DNA from: JABHQR01 sp043812455
Lineage (GTDB): Archaea; Nanobdellota; Nanobdellia; Woesearchaeales; GW2011-AR9
Assembly: GCA_043812455.1 (NCBI GenBank)
Contig: JBDRMB010000014.1
Location: forward strand, 1-52,955
DNA length: 52,955 bases
Reading direction: 5' to 3'
Shown here: positions 22,633 to 32,464 of the stretch, one piece after another
Position numbering within the stretch: the first letter of the stretch is position 1
How the letters are laid out: each line of letters starts with the position of its first letter
Made by a program: the position numbers and the translations under genes
Notes under the pieces: model-generated
Database searches by the model: none
The model's input: the letters and a program-made list of their open reading frames with translations, nothing else
Told to the model about the DNA's origin: nothing

Positions 22633-22800
22633 TTGGAATTTAAGAGAAAATTGTACAAGCGCGGAAGTTCTTTTGAGACTACTATTCCTATGCCTATTCT
22701 ATTCAAACTTAATCTCGAGAAAAAAAATAATGTGATTTTCAAGTACGACGCCAAGAAAGATAGGTGGTATGTCGAATTTGAGGAGGAAACTAAAAGATGA
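22633..22800 (+). CDS. AbrB/SpoVT-like small DNA-binding protein
   Basis: 55 residues from a TTG start: MEFKRKLYKRGSSFETTIP, then PILF and a second strand pair (NVIFKYDAKKDRWYVEFEEE). The layout is basic hairpin, SSFETTIP turn, hydrophobic helix and two strands. This is the swapped-hairpin AbrB pattern seen in short archaeal transcription regulators and antitoxins. There is no ATG in frame; TTG 22624 is an alternative. A TATA box about 30 bp upstream supports expression. It lies upstream of the giant surface gene, so it might regulate that region (inference). Confidence 0.6.
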   Translation: MEFKRKLYKRGSSFETTIPMPILFKLNLEKKNNVIFKYDAKKDRWYVEFEEETKR

Positions 22801-22892
22801 AATGGTTAAAAAATCCTAGAAAACAGTATTTAATTCATCATTACACCAATATAAAATGTACGAAACTAGAGGTGAGTACATACAAACAATAA
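22797..22892 (+). CDS. possible 31-residue ORF coupled to the AbrB-like gene
   Basis: Starts in the ATGA that overlaps the stop of the AbrB-like gene. Basic peptide beginning MKWLKNPRKQYLIHHY. Nothing supports it beyond the overlap, and its 3' end runs into hairpin repeat copy 3, so it may be chance. Confidence 0.2.
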   Translation: MKWLKNPRKQYLIHHYTNIKCTKLEVSTYKQ

Positions 22893-22997
22893 TTAGCTTC
22901 AAAACTAATTATTGTTAAGTATATTCGACGAATAACAAAAATTTGGACTAACCAAATTTTTGGAATCTGAAATTTAGACTTTGTCGTCTAATTTCAG
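22880..22997 (-). repeat. hairpin repeat element, copy 3 (inverted), with extra hairpins
   Basis: Read on the minus strand it matches copy 1: outer ATAC, arms AACAATAATTAG and CTAATTATTGTT (22885-22916), loop TTTTGAAG, then GTAT. One stem pair changes from G:C to A:T relative to copy 1. Next to it lie CAAAAATTTGG/CCAAATTTTTG (22936-22962) and a 12-bp hairpin with one bulge (22967-22997). All are upstream of the promoter of the giant surface protein, whose TATA-like TTTAAATAA is near 23010. Confidence 0.65.
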
Positions 22998-23083
22998 AGA
23001 AACCAAACATTTAAATAAGCCCAAATTTTCCTAATTACTCAAATCGAGCGGGAAAATCGAGGCCCTAAAAAAGGTCAAAAAGA

Positions 23084-26000
23084 GTGAAGATGTATTCAGG
23101 TAAAAAGGGGTCAGCTGTATTAGCGGTAGTTGTATTAGCTCTAGCTTTAAGTTTAGTTGCCGGAACCTATTACCTTTCTTCAAATTCTGATAATCTTCTT
23201 ACTGGTGAACTGATTGGTATTCAAACAATTAGAGTATGTAACATTTCTGTAACTGAAACTATTAACAATATTGGTCACGATTATTTATGTGACGGAGAAC
23301 ACGGGTTTATTATCAAAGAGGATAACATTTCTGTCAATTGTCAAGGTCATAGTATAACTTGTGTAGCTAATTGTGATGGCATGGCTGGATTTTTGATCAG
23401 CGATTATGATGGGGTAAATATTACTGATTGTTACATCTATAACTTTTCTGACGGTGTAAAGATAGACCAAAGTGCTGCTAACAACTACATCGGTCCAGAC
23501 AATTACTTTTACTATAACAATGACAGCATTGACATTAACAATGCAACTTCAAACAGTATTAACCACAATTATATCTACAACAGTACTGCATGTGGAATCA
23601 ACATTTCTAGTATGGCTAACAATGGTACTGGCTGGAACAGTACTGCTAACTTTATCTGGGACAATTATGTTGTTAATTCTTCAACTGGTGTTGGTGGGTG
23701 TAATGATCTCACCAGTTACAACTATTGGAATTTGGAGAAGAACGTCTCTCACGGGTTTAATTGGAGTATTGTCAACATAATCAATGGTTCTTATATCGCA
23801 GGTAACTATTGGAGTTCTTACCAGGGTGAAGATATTGACGGTGATGGTTTAGGAGACACTAATGTACCATATAAGGCCGGCGGAATCTTAGCTCCAAATC
23901 CTTTTGGCGATAATCATCCGTTAGTTAATGCTTGCGATTTGCCTGGTTCAGTCTGTGGTAATCTTTTATGTGATGAAAACGAAACTACAGACAGTGGCGG
24001 CGAAGGTTTAGCTATCGTTTGTAGTAATTCAGTACTGGATTGTGCTGGCGGAGCTTTGATCGGTAACAATAGCGGTGCTGATCACATGAGGGGTATAGAG
24101 ATTATTGGTATTGAAAATGTTACAATCCAGAATTGTGAAATTTTGAATTTCACTTACGGAATTTATGTTAGGGATGCTGAAAATGTTGTGATTAAGAACA
24201 ACTTTATCCATGATAACAACCAAACAGGAATTTACTTTGGCGAGTTTACTGAAGGTTCTAATGTTTACAATAATACTATCAGTAACGAGTTCAGCACCAA
24301 TTTACAGAGTAGAGGTATTTGGTTGAGGAGTGCAACACCTGATGAGAATTTAGGAGAAAACTACTCTGGAATTAACAATAACATTTCTGGTAACATCATC
24401 AGGAACCAGACCAATGTTGGTATTTACATTGCTGACGAATCCGATTATAATTTGTTAGAGAATAATGATGTTTATGGTAATGATTATGGTGGAATAATTA
24501 ATAATTCTGAAGAAGTTAATTTGTATAACAACCAATTTTACAATAACACCCAAGAGGGATTTTTTGTAACTGGCGGATCAAATGTTGCTGACTTTGGTTC
24601 TATGGTGGATGGTACTAATAACAAGTTTTATTCTAATAACAATAGTGGACTAAAAATTGATGATAACTCGGAATTTTCTGTTGCGATACAAGGAGAATTT
24701 TATGATAATAAATATGGGATTTGGATATTAGGCGCTAGCCCAAATATTGGCAAGTCTATAATTTATAATAATCGAGATACTGGAATAACTTTGGGTGGTT
24801 CATATAATAATCAGTTAGAAGGATTAAACATTACTAATAACCCTATTGGATTGGGTTTAGCTTTAGCTACTAACGTATCTCTTGGAGAACAAAATTCAAT
24901 TATTTCGAATAGTAATATCTCTGGAATTTACATAGTAACAGCCTACGGTAACAACCTTACATTTCCCTACGGTGGAACAGGTGACCAAACACCTTTTAAG
25001 TTGTATAATAATACTGTTGGAATTAGTTTGTTTTATTCACCAAACAACACAATCTCTGGCTTTGAAATTTACAACTCTACCACTGCAATTTATATTAATA
25101 ACTCTAATAATAACCTATTTTACAACAATATGTTTTACAATAACACTAGGAATGTTAATGAAACAAATTCAGTTAACAAATGGAACATTTCATTAACTCC
25201 AGGTTATAACATTTTAGATTATGACGGTTACCTTGGTGGAAACTACTGGTCTGATTACGCAGGAGAAGACATCTCAGGCGATGGTATTGGTGATATTGAT
25301 TTACCTTATGATGATTTTGGTAATATTAACGGAGGAGATTATTTACCTTTAGTTCCAGTAGGAAACATCACTTGTGGTAATTTTACAACTGACATCAACT
25401 TAACATACAACCTAACAAGTAACGGCACTTGTTTCAGTATTAAAGCAGATAATCTTACTGTTAATTGTAATGGTAACACAATTATTGGTAATGGAAGTGG
25501 GAGGGGGATAGAAATAAGTATTTATGATGGAATCACTGTTAAGAATTGTAACATTTATAATTTTAGTAGAGCGGTTTATTTGAATGCTGCTAATAAGAAT
25601 AATATATCTTCAAATATTTTGAGCAATAATACTTATCAGGGAATTTATATCAAATCTAGTAGCGAGAACAATACAATCTCTGGAAACACGATTGAATTTA
25701 ACAATCTAGGGGGGATTTATGTTGATTCATTAAGTGACTATAACAACATTACAAATAACTTAATAAACAATAATACCAATGAAGGAATAAAAATAGAAAG
25801 TAGTAATTTCACAAGAGTTGAGGGAAACAACATCTCTAACAGCAGCCAGTATGGGATTAACGTTCTTAGCAGTTTTGGTAACACTATTCTTTCAAATTAT
25901 ATCTCTTTCAATACCTTACAGGGGATCTATATCCAATCAGGAGATTCCAATACTATTTACAACAATTATTTCAACAATAACTCTAACAATGCCTATGATA

Positions 26001-29000
26001 CTAACAACAACTACTGGAACACAACTTATCATTGTGTAAACGGCAGCGGACAAAACAACATCCTCAACGGACCTTGCTGGGGTGGTAACTTCTGGGATGA
26101 TTATAATGGCAGTGATGATGGCAGTAACGATACTTATCCACATAACGAGTCAGAAGATGGTATTGGTGATACTCTTATTCCGTACACCAGTTCCGGTAAC
26201 ATTGCAACAGGTGACTACCTTCCATTAATGGTATTCCCAGTAGAATGTGGTAACATCACTTTCAGTGTAACCTTAACTAAAAATCTAACTAGCAATGGAA
26301 CATGTTTCACTGTTTTGGCTGAAGGTATTACAATTGACTTTGATGGATATTCATTAACTGGAAATGGTTCAGGAGTAGGAATCAACATCTCAAGTTATGA
26401 TAATGTAACAGTACAAGATGGTAATATTAACAACTTCACTACAGACATCTACGCGGATCCAGCAACTGGACTTGAAATAAGTAACATGAACTTATCCTTT
26501 GCAGATAAAGCAATTTTGTTTGAACAAATTGATGATAGTACAATAACAAACAACAATCTGTTCAACAACACTTGGGCGATATACTTTAATGATTCAGATA
26601 ACAACAATATTACCAGTAACACAATTTATGATAACATTTATGCTATTGACCTATACAATTCAGATAGTTCCAAAGCTGATAATAATACCTTATACAATAA
26701 CAAAAGAGTAATTTACTCAGAACAATCTGTAAATTTAACTTTAAGTAATAATAATTTAACTAACAACAACTATACAATTGAAATCTTGAACTCTAGTTAC
26801 AGTGGTTTAACACTAAACACCTTTTTCAACAACAGCAGAGGTGCTTACTTAACAAACGTTTACAACAGCACATTCACTAACAACAGTTTAATTAATACCA
26901 CATTAACTAATGGTACATTAAATAACGGTACTGCATTATACTTTAACCAATCTTATTTGAACATTGTTGCTAATAATACAATAACGCAAAATAGTTATGG
27001 ATTCCAATTAACTTTATCATACAACAACACAATTTACAACAACTTGTTCAACAACACAGTAAACGCAATTGACGACGGAATGTACAACAATGCTTGGAAC
27101 ACAAGTTATAATTGTACTGGAACTAACATCTTTGGCGGTGACTGTTCAGGAGGTAATTACTGGTCAGATTATATCGGTAAAGATATCGGTAGTGGAAGTT
27201 ATCCACACAACACAACTAATGATGGTATTGGAGATACGCAGATACCGTACAGTACAAACATTACGGGTGGTGATTACTTGCCTCTAACTGATGATCTTGG
27301 TAACCTTACTGATTGCGATTTCATAGTTGATGGTGATTATATCTTAACAGTAAACTTAAGTTGTGAAAATGAAAACGGAATAATTATCAGTGCTGATGAT
27401 GTAACTTTAGATTGTAATGGCCATCATATCAATGGTACTGGTGTAGGTTCAGGAATATTAGTTGACAATTATGATAATGTTATAATAAAGAATTGTTTGA
27501 TAACTAACTTCTATTATGGAATTGAATTATTGAACACTGACAATGTCCAGATTATTGAAGATAACATTATCCAATATAACGACTTTTATGGTGTTTACTT
27601 GTTTGAATCAACTGACACTTTGATCAATGAAAGTACGATTGTTGATGATAATAATGGCGTGTACATGATCAGTTCTAATGATACAATTATTGAAAATAAC
27701 ATTATTGATTTGAATAAGAAATTTTATGGAATCTACTCTTATCAGAGCCATGGCAACAAAATCCATGACAATAACATGACTGACAACTATCATGGGATTT
27801 ATTTTGTCAACTCTGATAATGCAAATGTTACTAACAACAATGTAACTTTAAGTGACGTGTACAGTTTATTTATGCACAGTACTAGTGACAATGGTGTATT
27901 CACGGACAACTATTTAAGTGGTGCATTAGAAGGGATCAGGATTAAAGGTGTAAGTAGTAGCAATACTTTCACCAATAATACTATCCAAAATCATGAAAAT
28001 TATGGTATAAGATCAACAGATTCCAGCAATAACACTTTCGAAAGTAATGTGTTCTATAACAATTCAGATGAAAACACATATCATATTTACTTGAGCAACT
28101 CTAGCAGTTACACTTTCACTAACAACACAATTGATGGGCCTGCAGATTCAATCGGATTTTTAGCTCTTGATTCTGACAACTTAATATTAGATCAGAACAG
28201 TAACATTAATGCTGGTGTATCTCCCTGCTTGTTAGTCAACGATAGTTCTAGTATCTCATTAACAAATAACACCTTTGGAAATGATGTTGAACTCAACAAT
28301 ATTCCAACTTCAACAATAAATTATAACACAATCATAAACACAACAACAATAACCAATTCAGATAATCTAACGATTGTTGGAAACAACGTCACTGCAGTAT
28401 TGGACATTTACAATTCTGATGAATTTAACTTAAGTGCAAATACTTTAGTGGACAATTATGTTAACATCAGTAGTGATTCAACAATTGATGATAACACTTT
28501 GATGACTTTGGACATAGTTGACTTTACACTAGGAACTATTAGCAATAATGAGGTTGACAATTCTGCAGCAACAGTGTTTAATTTCTTGAGAGTGAGTGGT
28601 TCATTTATCATTGGAAACGACATCCAAGATAGTGATACTGCAATTTCCCTGAACAATTCAGATAATAATAACCTGTACGATAACTGGTTGAAGAATAACA
28701 ATTATGGATTGAATTTAGATAGTGATTCTAATTCTAACTTAATCTACAACAACTATTTCCGTAACACTGTTAGAAACGTTTATGATGTTAATGGTGGTAA
28801 TACCTGGTATACTGTTAATGCTTGTGGTATACCTAACATTGTTGGTGGTCCTTGTAAAGGTGGTAATTTCTATTCAAATTATTATGGATTAGATAATGGT
28901 GCCAATGGTAGAGAACAAGGAGATGGAATTGGTGATCAACCACCTTATTATACAATTGCTTCAAGCAACGTTAATGATACAGAACCTTTGGTGTTGTATG

Positions 29001-31216
29001 TTGCACGGCAATACTTTGCACCAGACGATGTTACAACTAGGGCATTAACTGCAACTGCTAGCATTTCTGGAACATTAAGTGATGAAGAAGTTGTACCAAA
29101 CGAAGTGCAGACCATCAATTACAGTTCAAGTGGCAAATATTTCATGTCTATGATTGGTTTATTCAACCAGTCTGATGTCCATGCTGAGAAGTTAGTGATA
29201 CATTATGATGAGAATAGAACTTTTGTTAACAAGACTGGCGTAACTGGCGAAGTTACAGCTTATACTGCCTATTTGAATCATAACCAAAGGTTAGATGTTG
29301 GCGTTTATGTCTGTCCGGATGCTACTAGTTTATCTAATGTTACAGAGAATTGTACTAATGGTTATAATATTACTACTTTTAGTAATGTAACTAATGGTAT
29401 GAATTTTAGTGTAAGTGGAGACCTTTACATGATTGAGAATGTAACTGATCAGACAATAGGTTTTGGTTTGAGATTTACAGATGTTTGTGGAGCTAATGTT
29501 TACCATGATGTTACTATGACTGAAGATATGAATTGTAGTGGTACTGCAATTAACGTTGAAGCAAATAGTGTTACTGTAGATTGTGATAATAATACCTTGT
29601 TAGGTGATAGTACGGGTTATGGTGTTTATGTAGATTCTGTTGAATATGTTACTGTACGAGATTGTAACATAAATAATTTCTTTAGAGGAATAATTACAAA
29701 TAAAAATAATTATAGCAATTATATAGATAATGATATTGATGGTTATTCTGTTGCTAGTAGTATTGGAATTATGATCCAAAATGGAGAATTTAATGAGATT
29801 AAAGATAACACTGTGAGAGATAATGATAATATGGGTGTTTATTTAGTTGGATCAGACAATAATAATATTACTGAAAATTTATTTGAAAATAATTCTGGTT
29901 CAGGATTATCTCTTGGTGTGGGTTCTGATAATAATAGTGTAACAAAAAATTCTATTCAAAATAATTCAAATAGAGGAATATACATAATTACTAGTGCTGA
30001 TAATATGATTTATAATAACTATTTTGATAATACCAAGAATGCTGAAGACGATGGCAGCGCAAACAACTGGAACACAACCTATAACTGCAGTACTGGAGAA
30101 AATAATATTTTAGGTGGATCCTGTTGGGGTGGAAACTATTGGTCCAACTATAACGGAATAGACAGTGGTAATGGAACTGGTATTTACAATGCGACTCCTT
30201 GGAACATCTCTGATGATGGAATTGGTGACACTGAAATTCCTTACAACAACTCCGGAAACCTAACTGGCGGAGCAGATTACCTTCCTCTAGTTATCTCCGC
30301 AGTCTGTGGTGATAATGTTAAGGAAGGTAATGAAGCATGCGACGGTAGTGACTTTGGAGGTTTGACTTGTACAGATTATAATTACCTCTACGGCTCACTA
30401 ACTTGTTCTGCTTGCACAATTGATAGCACTGCTTGTACTAACTCTACTGGCTCTGGCACTGGCAGCGGAGGTGGAGGAGGCTCCGGTGGCGGTGGTGGAG
30501 GAAGCGTAGCTGCAACTGAAGATGTTAACTGTACTGAGTCATGGACCTGTGGGGAATGGTCAGATTGCGTTAACAATGTCCAAACCAGAACTTGTTCCGA
30601 CTTGAACGATTGTGAAGCCCAAAAAGATTCAGGCGTAGTGGATAACGTTATTGAGAAAACCAAACCAAGTGAAAGTAAGAGTTGTGTAACTGAAGTAACT
30701 TACACTAACGTAACTCCTACAACACCAACAGTTCCAGGTGAAGAACCAATAACCCCTATAACTACTGAACCAAGTCCATACACAACTTTTATCTTATCTG
30801 GACTAGCAGTACTGTTAGTCTTTGGCGGATTTATCGCTTACATGGAATATGGCAGAACTACTGCTAGACTGAGAAGAAAGATCAGGAAAACTAAAGCTAT
30901 GATACCTGAAGAAACGGTAGAAGCTTTGAAACAGGAATATAGGGGCATCTACAACTTATACTTAAAATTATCAGAAAAAGATAAACAGAACTTTTACACT
31001 AGCGTTAATAATTTACGTGGAACAATTGAAGAACAACTGAAAGCTGAAAGGATGATTGAAGAACAGCTTAAAAATTCAAATAAAGGTTCTTTAAAAGATC
31101 AGAAAAAGAATTATCTAAAAATTTACAAAGAATATCAAAAATTAGCGCCACGTTCCCAGGAAAAGTTTTACTCTGATATTGTCAACTTGCGGGAAAGGTT
31201 AGAGGGTGGAAGATGA
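23084..31216 (+). CDS. giant NosD-type beta-helix surface protein (2710 residues)
   Basis: N-terminus: short basic start (KKGSAV) and a hydrophobic segment to about residue 30, an export signal or anchor. Residues 45-2400 are Asn/Ile/Tyr-rich parallel beta-helix (PbH1/NosD) repeats such as GIYI/NNNIS with many N-glycosylation sequons. Six GGNYWSDY ... DGIGD ... DYLPL modules sit near nt 23800, 25235, 26080, 27150, 28860 and 30130. Then come a Cys-rich patch (CGDNVKEGNEACDG), a Gly-rich hinge, a TSP1-like WTCGEWSDCVNNVQTRTC, a Thr/Pro stalk, a membrane helix (about 2565-2587) and a 122-residue cytoplasmic helical tail with a duplicated motif. GTG 23084 fits the AAGGT site; ATG 23090 is the alternative. 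Probably adhesion or envelope. Confidence 0.88.
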   Translation: MKMYSGKKGSAVLAVVVLALALSLVAGTYYLSSNSDNLLTGELIGIQTIRVCNISVTETINNIGHDYLCDGEHGFIIKEDNISVNCQGHSITCVANCDGMAGFLISDYDGVNITDCYIYNFSDGVKIDQSAANNYIGPDNYFYYNNDSIDINNATSNSINHNYIYNSTACGINISSMANNGTGWNSTANFIWDNYVVNSSTGVGGCNDLTSYNYWNLEKNVSHGFNWSIVNIINGSYIAGNYWSSYQGEDIDGDGLGDTNVPYKAGGILAPNPFGDNHPLVNACDLPGSVCGNLLCDENETTDSGGEGLAIVCSNSVLDCAGGALIGNNSGADHMRGIEIIGIENVTIQNCEILNFTYGIYVRDAENVVIKNNFIHDNNQTGIYFGEFTEGSNVYNNTISNEFSTNLQSRGIWLRSATPDENLGENYSGINNNISGNIIRNQTNVGIYIADESDYNLLENNDVYGNDYGGIINNSEEVNLYNNQFYNNTQEGFFVTGGSNVADFGSMVDGTNNKFYSNNNSGLKIDDNSEFSVAIQGEFYDNKYGIWILGASPNIGKSIIYNNRDTGITLGGSYNNQLEGLNITNNPIGLGLALATNVSLGEQNSIISNSNISGIYIVTAYGNNLTFPYGGTGDQTPFKLYNNTVGISLFYSPNNTISGFEIYNSTTAIYINNSNNNLFYNNMFYNNTRNVNETNSVNKWNISLTPGYNILDYDGYLGGNYWSDYAGEDISGDGIGDIDLPYDDFGNINGGDYLPLVPVGNITCGNFTTDINLTYNLTSNGTCFSIKADNLTVNCNGNTIIGNGSGRGIEISIYDGITVKNCNIYNFSRAVYLNAANKNNISSNILSNNTYQGIYIKSSSENNTISGNTIEFNNLGGIYVDSLSDYNNITNNLINNNTNEGIKIESSNFTRVEGNNISNSSQYGINVLSSFGNTILSNYISFNTLQGIYIQSGDSNTIYNNYFNNNSNNAYDTNNNYWNTTYHCVNGSGQNNILNGPCWGGNFWDDYNGSDDGSNDTYPHNESEDGIGDTLIPYTSSGNIATGDYLPLMVFPVECGNITFSVTLTKNLTSNGTCFTVLAEGITIDFDGYSLTGNGSGVGINISSYDNVTVQDGNINNFTTDIYADPATGLEISNMNLSFADKAILFEQIDDSTITNNNLFNNTWAIYFNDSDNNNITSNTIYDNIYAIDLYNSDSSKADNNTLYNNKRVIYSEQSVNLTLSNNNLTNNNYTIEILNSSYSGLTLNTFFNNSRGAYLTNVYNSTFTNNSLINTTLTNGTLNNGTALYFNQSYLNIVANNTITQNSYGFQLTLSYNNTIYNNLFNNTVNAIDDGMYNNAWNTSYNCTGTNIFGGDCSGGNYWSDYIGKDIGSGSYPHNTTNDGIGDTQIPYSTNITGGDYLPLTDDLGNLTDCDFIVDGDYILTVNLSCENENGIIISADDVTLDCNGHHINGTGVGSGILVDNYDNVIIKNCLITNFYYGIELLNTDNVQIIEDNIIQYNDFYGVYLFESTDTLINESTIVDDNNGVYMISSNDTIIENNIIDLNKKFYGIYSYQSHGNKIHDNNMTDNYHGIYFVNSDNANVTNNNVTLSDVYSLFMHSTSDNGVFTDNYLSGALEGIRIKGVSSSNTFTNNTIQNHENYGIRSTDSSNNTFESNVFYNNSDENTYHIYLSNSSSYTFTNNTIDGPADSIGFLALDSDNLILDQNSNINAGVSPCLLVNDSSSISLTNNTFGNDVELNNIPTSTINYNTIINTTTITNSDNLTIVGNNVTAVLDIYNSDEFNLSANTLVDNYVNISSDSTIDDNTLMTLDIVDFTLGTISNNEVDNSAATVFNFLRVSGSFIIGNDIQDSDTAISLNNSDNNNLYDNWLKNNNYGLNLDSDSNSNLIYNNYFRNTVRNVYDVNGGNTWYTVNACGIPNIVGGPCKGGNFYSNYYGLDNGANGREQGDGIGDQPPYYTIASSNVNDTEPLVLYVARQYFAPDDVTTRALTATASISGTLSDEEVVPNEVQTINYSSSGKYFMSMIGLFNQSDVHAEKLVIHYDENRTFVNKTGVTGEVTAYTAYLNHNQRLDVGVYVCPDATSLSNVTENCTNGYNITTFSNVTNGMNFSVSGDLYMIENVTDQTIGFGLRFTDVCGANVYHDVTMTEDMNCSGTAINVEANSVTVDCDNNTLLGDSTGYGVYVDSVEYVTVRDCNINNFFRGIITNKNNYSNYIDNDIDGYSVASSIGIMIQNGEFNEIKDNTVRDNDNMGVYLVGSDNNNITENLFENNSGSGLSLGVGSDNNSVTKNSIQNNSNRGIYIITSADNMIYNNYFDNTKNAEDDGSANNWNTTYNCSTGENNILGGSCWGGNYWSNYNGIDSGNGTGIYNATPWNISDDGIGDTEIPYNNSGNLTGGADYLPLVISAVCGDNVKEGNEACDGSDFGGLTCTDYNYLYGSLTCSACTIDSTACTNSTGSGTGSGGGGGSGGGGGGSVAATEDVNCTESWTCGEWSDCVNNVQTRTCSDLNDCEAQKDSGVVDNVIEKTKPSESKSCVTEVTYTNVTPTTPTVPGEEPITPITTEPSPYTTFILSGLAVLLVFGGFIAYMEYGRTTARLRRKIRKTKAMIPEETVEALKQEYRGIYNLYLKLSEKDKQNFYTSVNNLRGTIEEQLKAERMIEEQLKNSNKGSLKDQKKNYLKIYKEYQKLAPRSQEKFYSDIVNLRERLEGGR

Positions 31217-31551
31217 AACCTCTACCAAGCCTCAAGGAAAAGAAACGTTATGTAGTAATACAAATTATCGCAGATAAAGAATTTACTTTCAAAGAAATTG
31301 AGGAAGTGTTCAAGACGGCATTAGGAGATTTTCTTGGAACATTAGGATTGTCAAAAGCAGTAATCATGATCTTGAAAGAAAAATTTAATCCAGACACCCA
31401 GTCTATCATAATCAAAGTTAACAACAAATATGTTAATGAATTGAAGTCAGCATTAATCTTAATTAAGAAGATTAAAACCACGCCAGTTGTTATCAAATCT
31501 TTGGCAGTGTCTGGTACACTTAAAAAAGCTAGTACTTACCTGAAATTATAA
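31213..31551 (+). CDS. rnp2: RNase P protein component 2 (Pop5/Rnp2)
   Basis: 112 residues with the Pop5-type fold: LKEKKRYVVIQIIAD at the start, FKEIEEVFKTALGDFLG and a later KINNKY-like strand (IIKVNNKYVNELKSAL). It is a protein subunit of the RNase P ribozyme that matures tRNA 5' ends. The gene order Rnp2-PsmA-SBDS-Rrp4-Rrp41-Rrp42 is the archaeal exosome superoperon, which supports the call. Its ATG overlaps the TGA of the giant surface gene and is preceded by AGAGGGTGG. A promoter-like TTATAAAATAG is near 31605, so genes from psmA onward may also be transcribed separately. Confidence 0.88.
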   Translation: MKPLPSLKEKKRYVVIQIIADKEFTFKEIEEVFKTALGDFLGTLGLSKAVIMILKEKFNPDTQSIIIKVNNKYVNELKSALILIKKIKTTPVVIKSLAVSGTLKKASTYLKL

Positions 31552-31699
31552 GAATAAGGAAGGATGGTTAAGCAAAACTAAAATTAAGAAAATAAAGCTT
31601 ATAAAATAGACATATTTAAAATAGTCAAGCTAAACTAACTAATTTGATAAAAAAAAGAAAAATAAAGAAATCATACTAAAAAAGGATTGAGGAAGGAAA

Positions 31700-32416
31700 A
31701 TGAAAATGGTAGACAAGATGGGTTATGATCGTAGTATTACGATGTTTTCACCTGATGGAAGATTACTTCAGGTAGAATATGCTAAAAAAACAGTTAAACA
31801 AGGTTCAACAGCAATGGGTTTTGCATGTAAAGATGGAATTTTGTTAGTTTCAGATAAAAGGGTAGCGTCTAAATTAATGGTTGCAGAAGCTATAGAAAAA
31901 ACTTTTCGGATTGATGATCACATTGCAGCTTCTGCAGCAGGATTAATTGCTGATGCTAGAGTTCTAGTTGACCGAGCTCAATTGAAAGCACAGCAGCACG
32001 CAGTAACTTACAATTCCAAGATTGACATCATAACTGTAGTAAAAGATATTTGTGATTTGAAACAAATCTGTACTCAATCTGCAGGGTTGAGACCGTTTGG
32101 AGTGTCTATGCTAGTTGCTGGTGTTGAAGAAGACGGTACTACAAAACTTTTTTTAACCGAACCGTACGGTTTGTATTTTCAGTATCAAGCAGCAGTTATT
32201 GGCGAGGGAGAAGTAGAAATTGATCAGATTTTACAGAAAAAGTATAAAGCAAGCTTAAACATTCAAGATGCATTAAAGTTAGCTATCAATGCTTTGAAAG
32301 ATTTCTTAAAAGGCGACTTTAGTTACGACAGAATTGACGCAGTACACATTACTAACAAAGATAAGCGATTTGTTAAGTACACACCTGAAGAAATTAAAGG
32401 TTTGACCAACAAATAG
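31700..32416 (+). CDS. psmA: proteasome subunit alpha
   Basis: 238 residues. MGYDRSITMFSPDGRLLQVEYA is the alpha-type N-terminal signature (N-terminal gate and first strand). There is no catalytic Thr because alpha rings are structural and gate the 20S core. GAGGAAGG precedes ATG 31700; the next ATG (31706) is also possible. First gene after the Rnp2 gap in the superoperon. Confidence 0.96.
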   Translation: MKMVDKMGYDRSITMFSPDGRLLQVEYAKKTVKQGSTAMGFACKDGILLVSDKRVASKLMVAEAIEKTFRIDDHIAASAAGLIADARVLVDRAQLKAQQHAVTYNSKIDIITVVKDICDLKQICTQSAGLRPFGVSMLVAGVEEDGTTKLFLTEPYGLYFQYQAAVIGEGEVEIDQILQKKYKASLNIQDALKLAINALKDFLKGDFSYDRIDAVHITNKDKRFVKYTPEEIKGLTNK

Positions 32417-32464
32417 AAATTTGTTTGGGATATTATTTTTATTTTAATTCTCGGAACATAAAAA

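Noticed and set aside
22557..22754. 65-residue minus-strand ORF
   Set aside because: Antisense of the AbrB-like gene, which has a promoter and a recognisable fold.
23460..30300. CRISPR-like or tandem DNA repeat array
   Set aside because: Repetition is at protein level (beta-helix Asn/Ile units) with variable codons and no constant spacer and repeat lengths.
30388..30663. Pro-rich minus-strand ORF
   Set aside because: Created by the Gly-rich hinge codons of the giant surface gene read in reverse.
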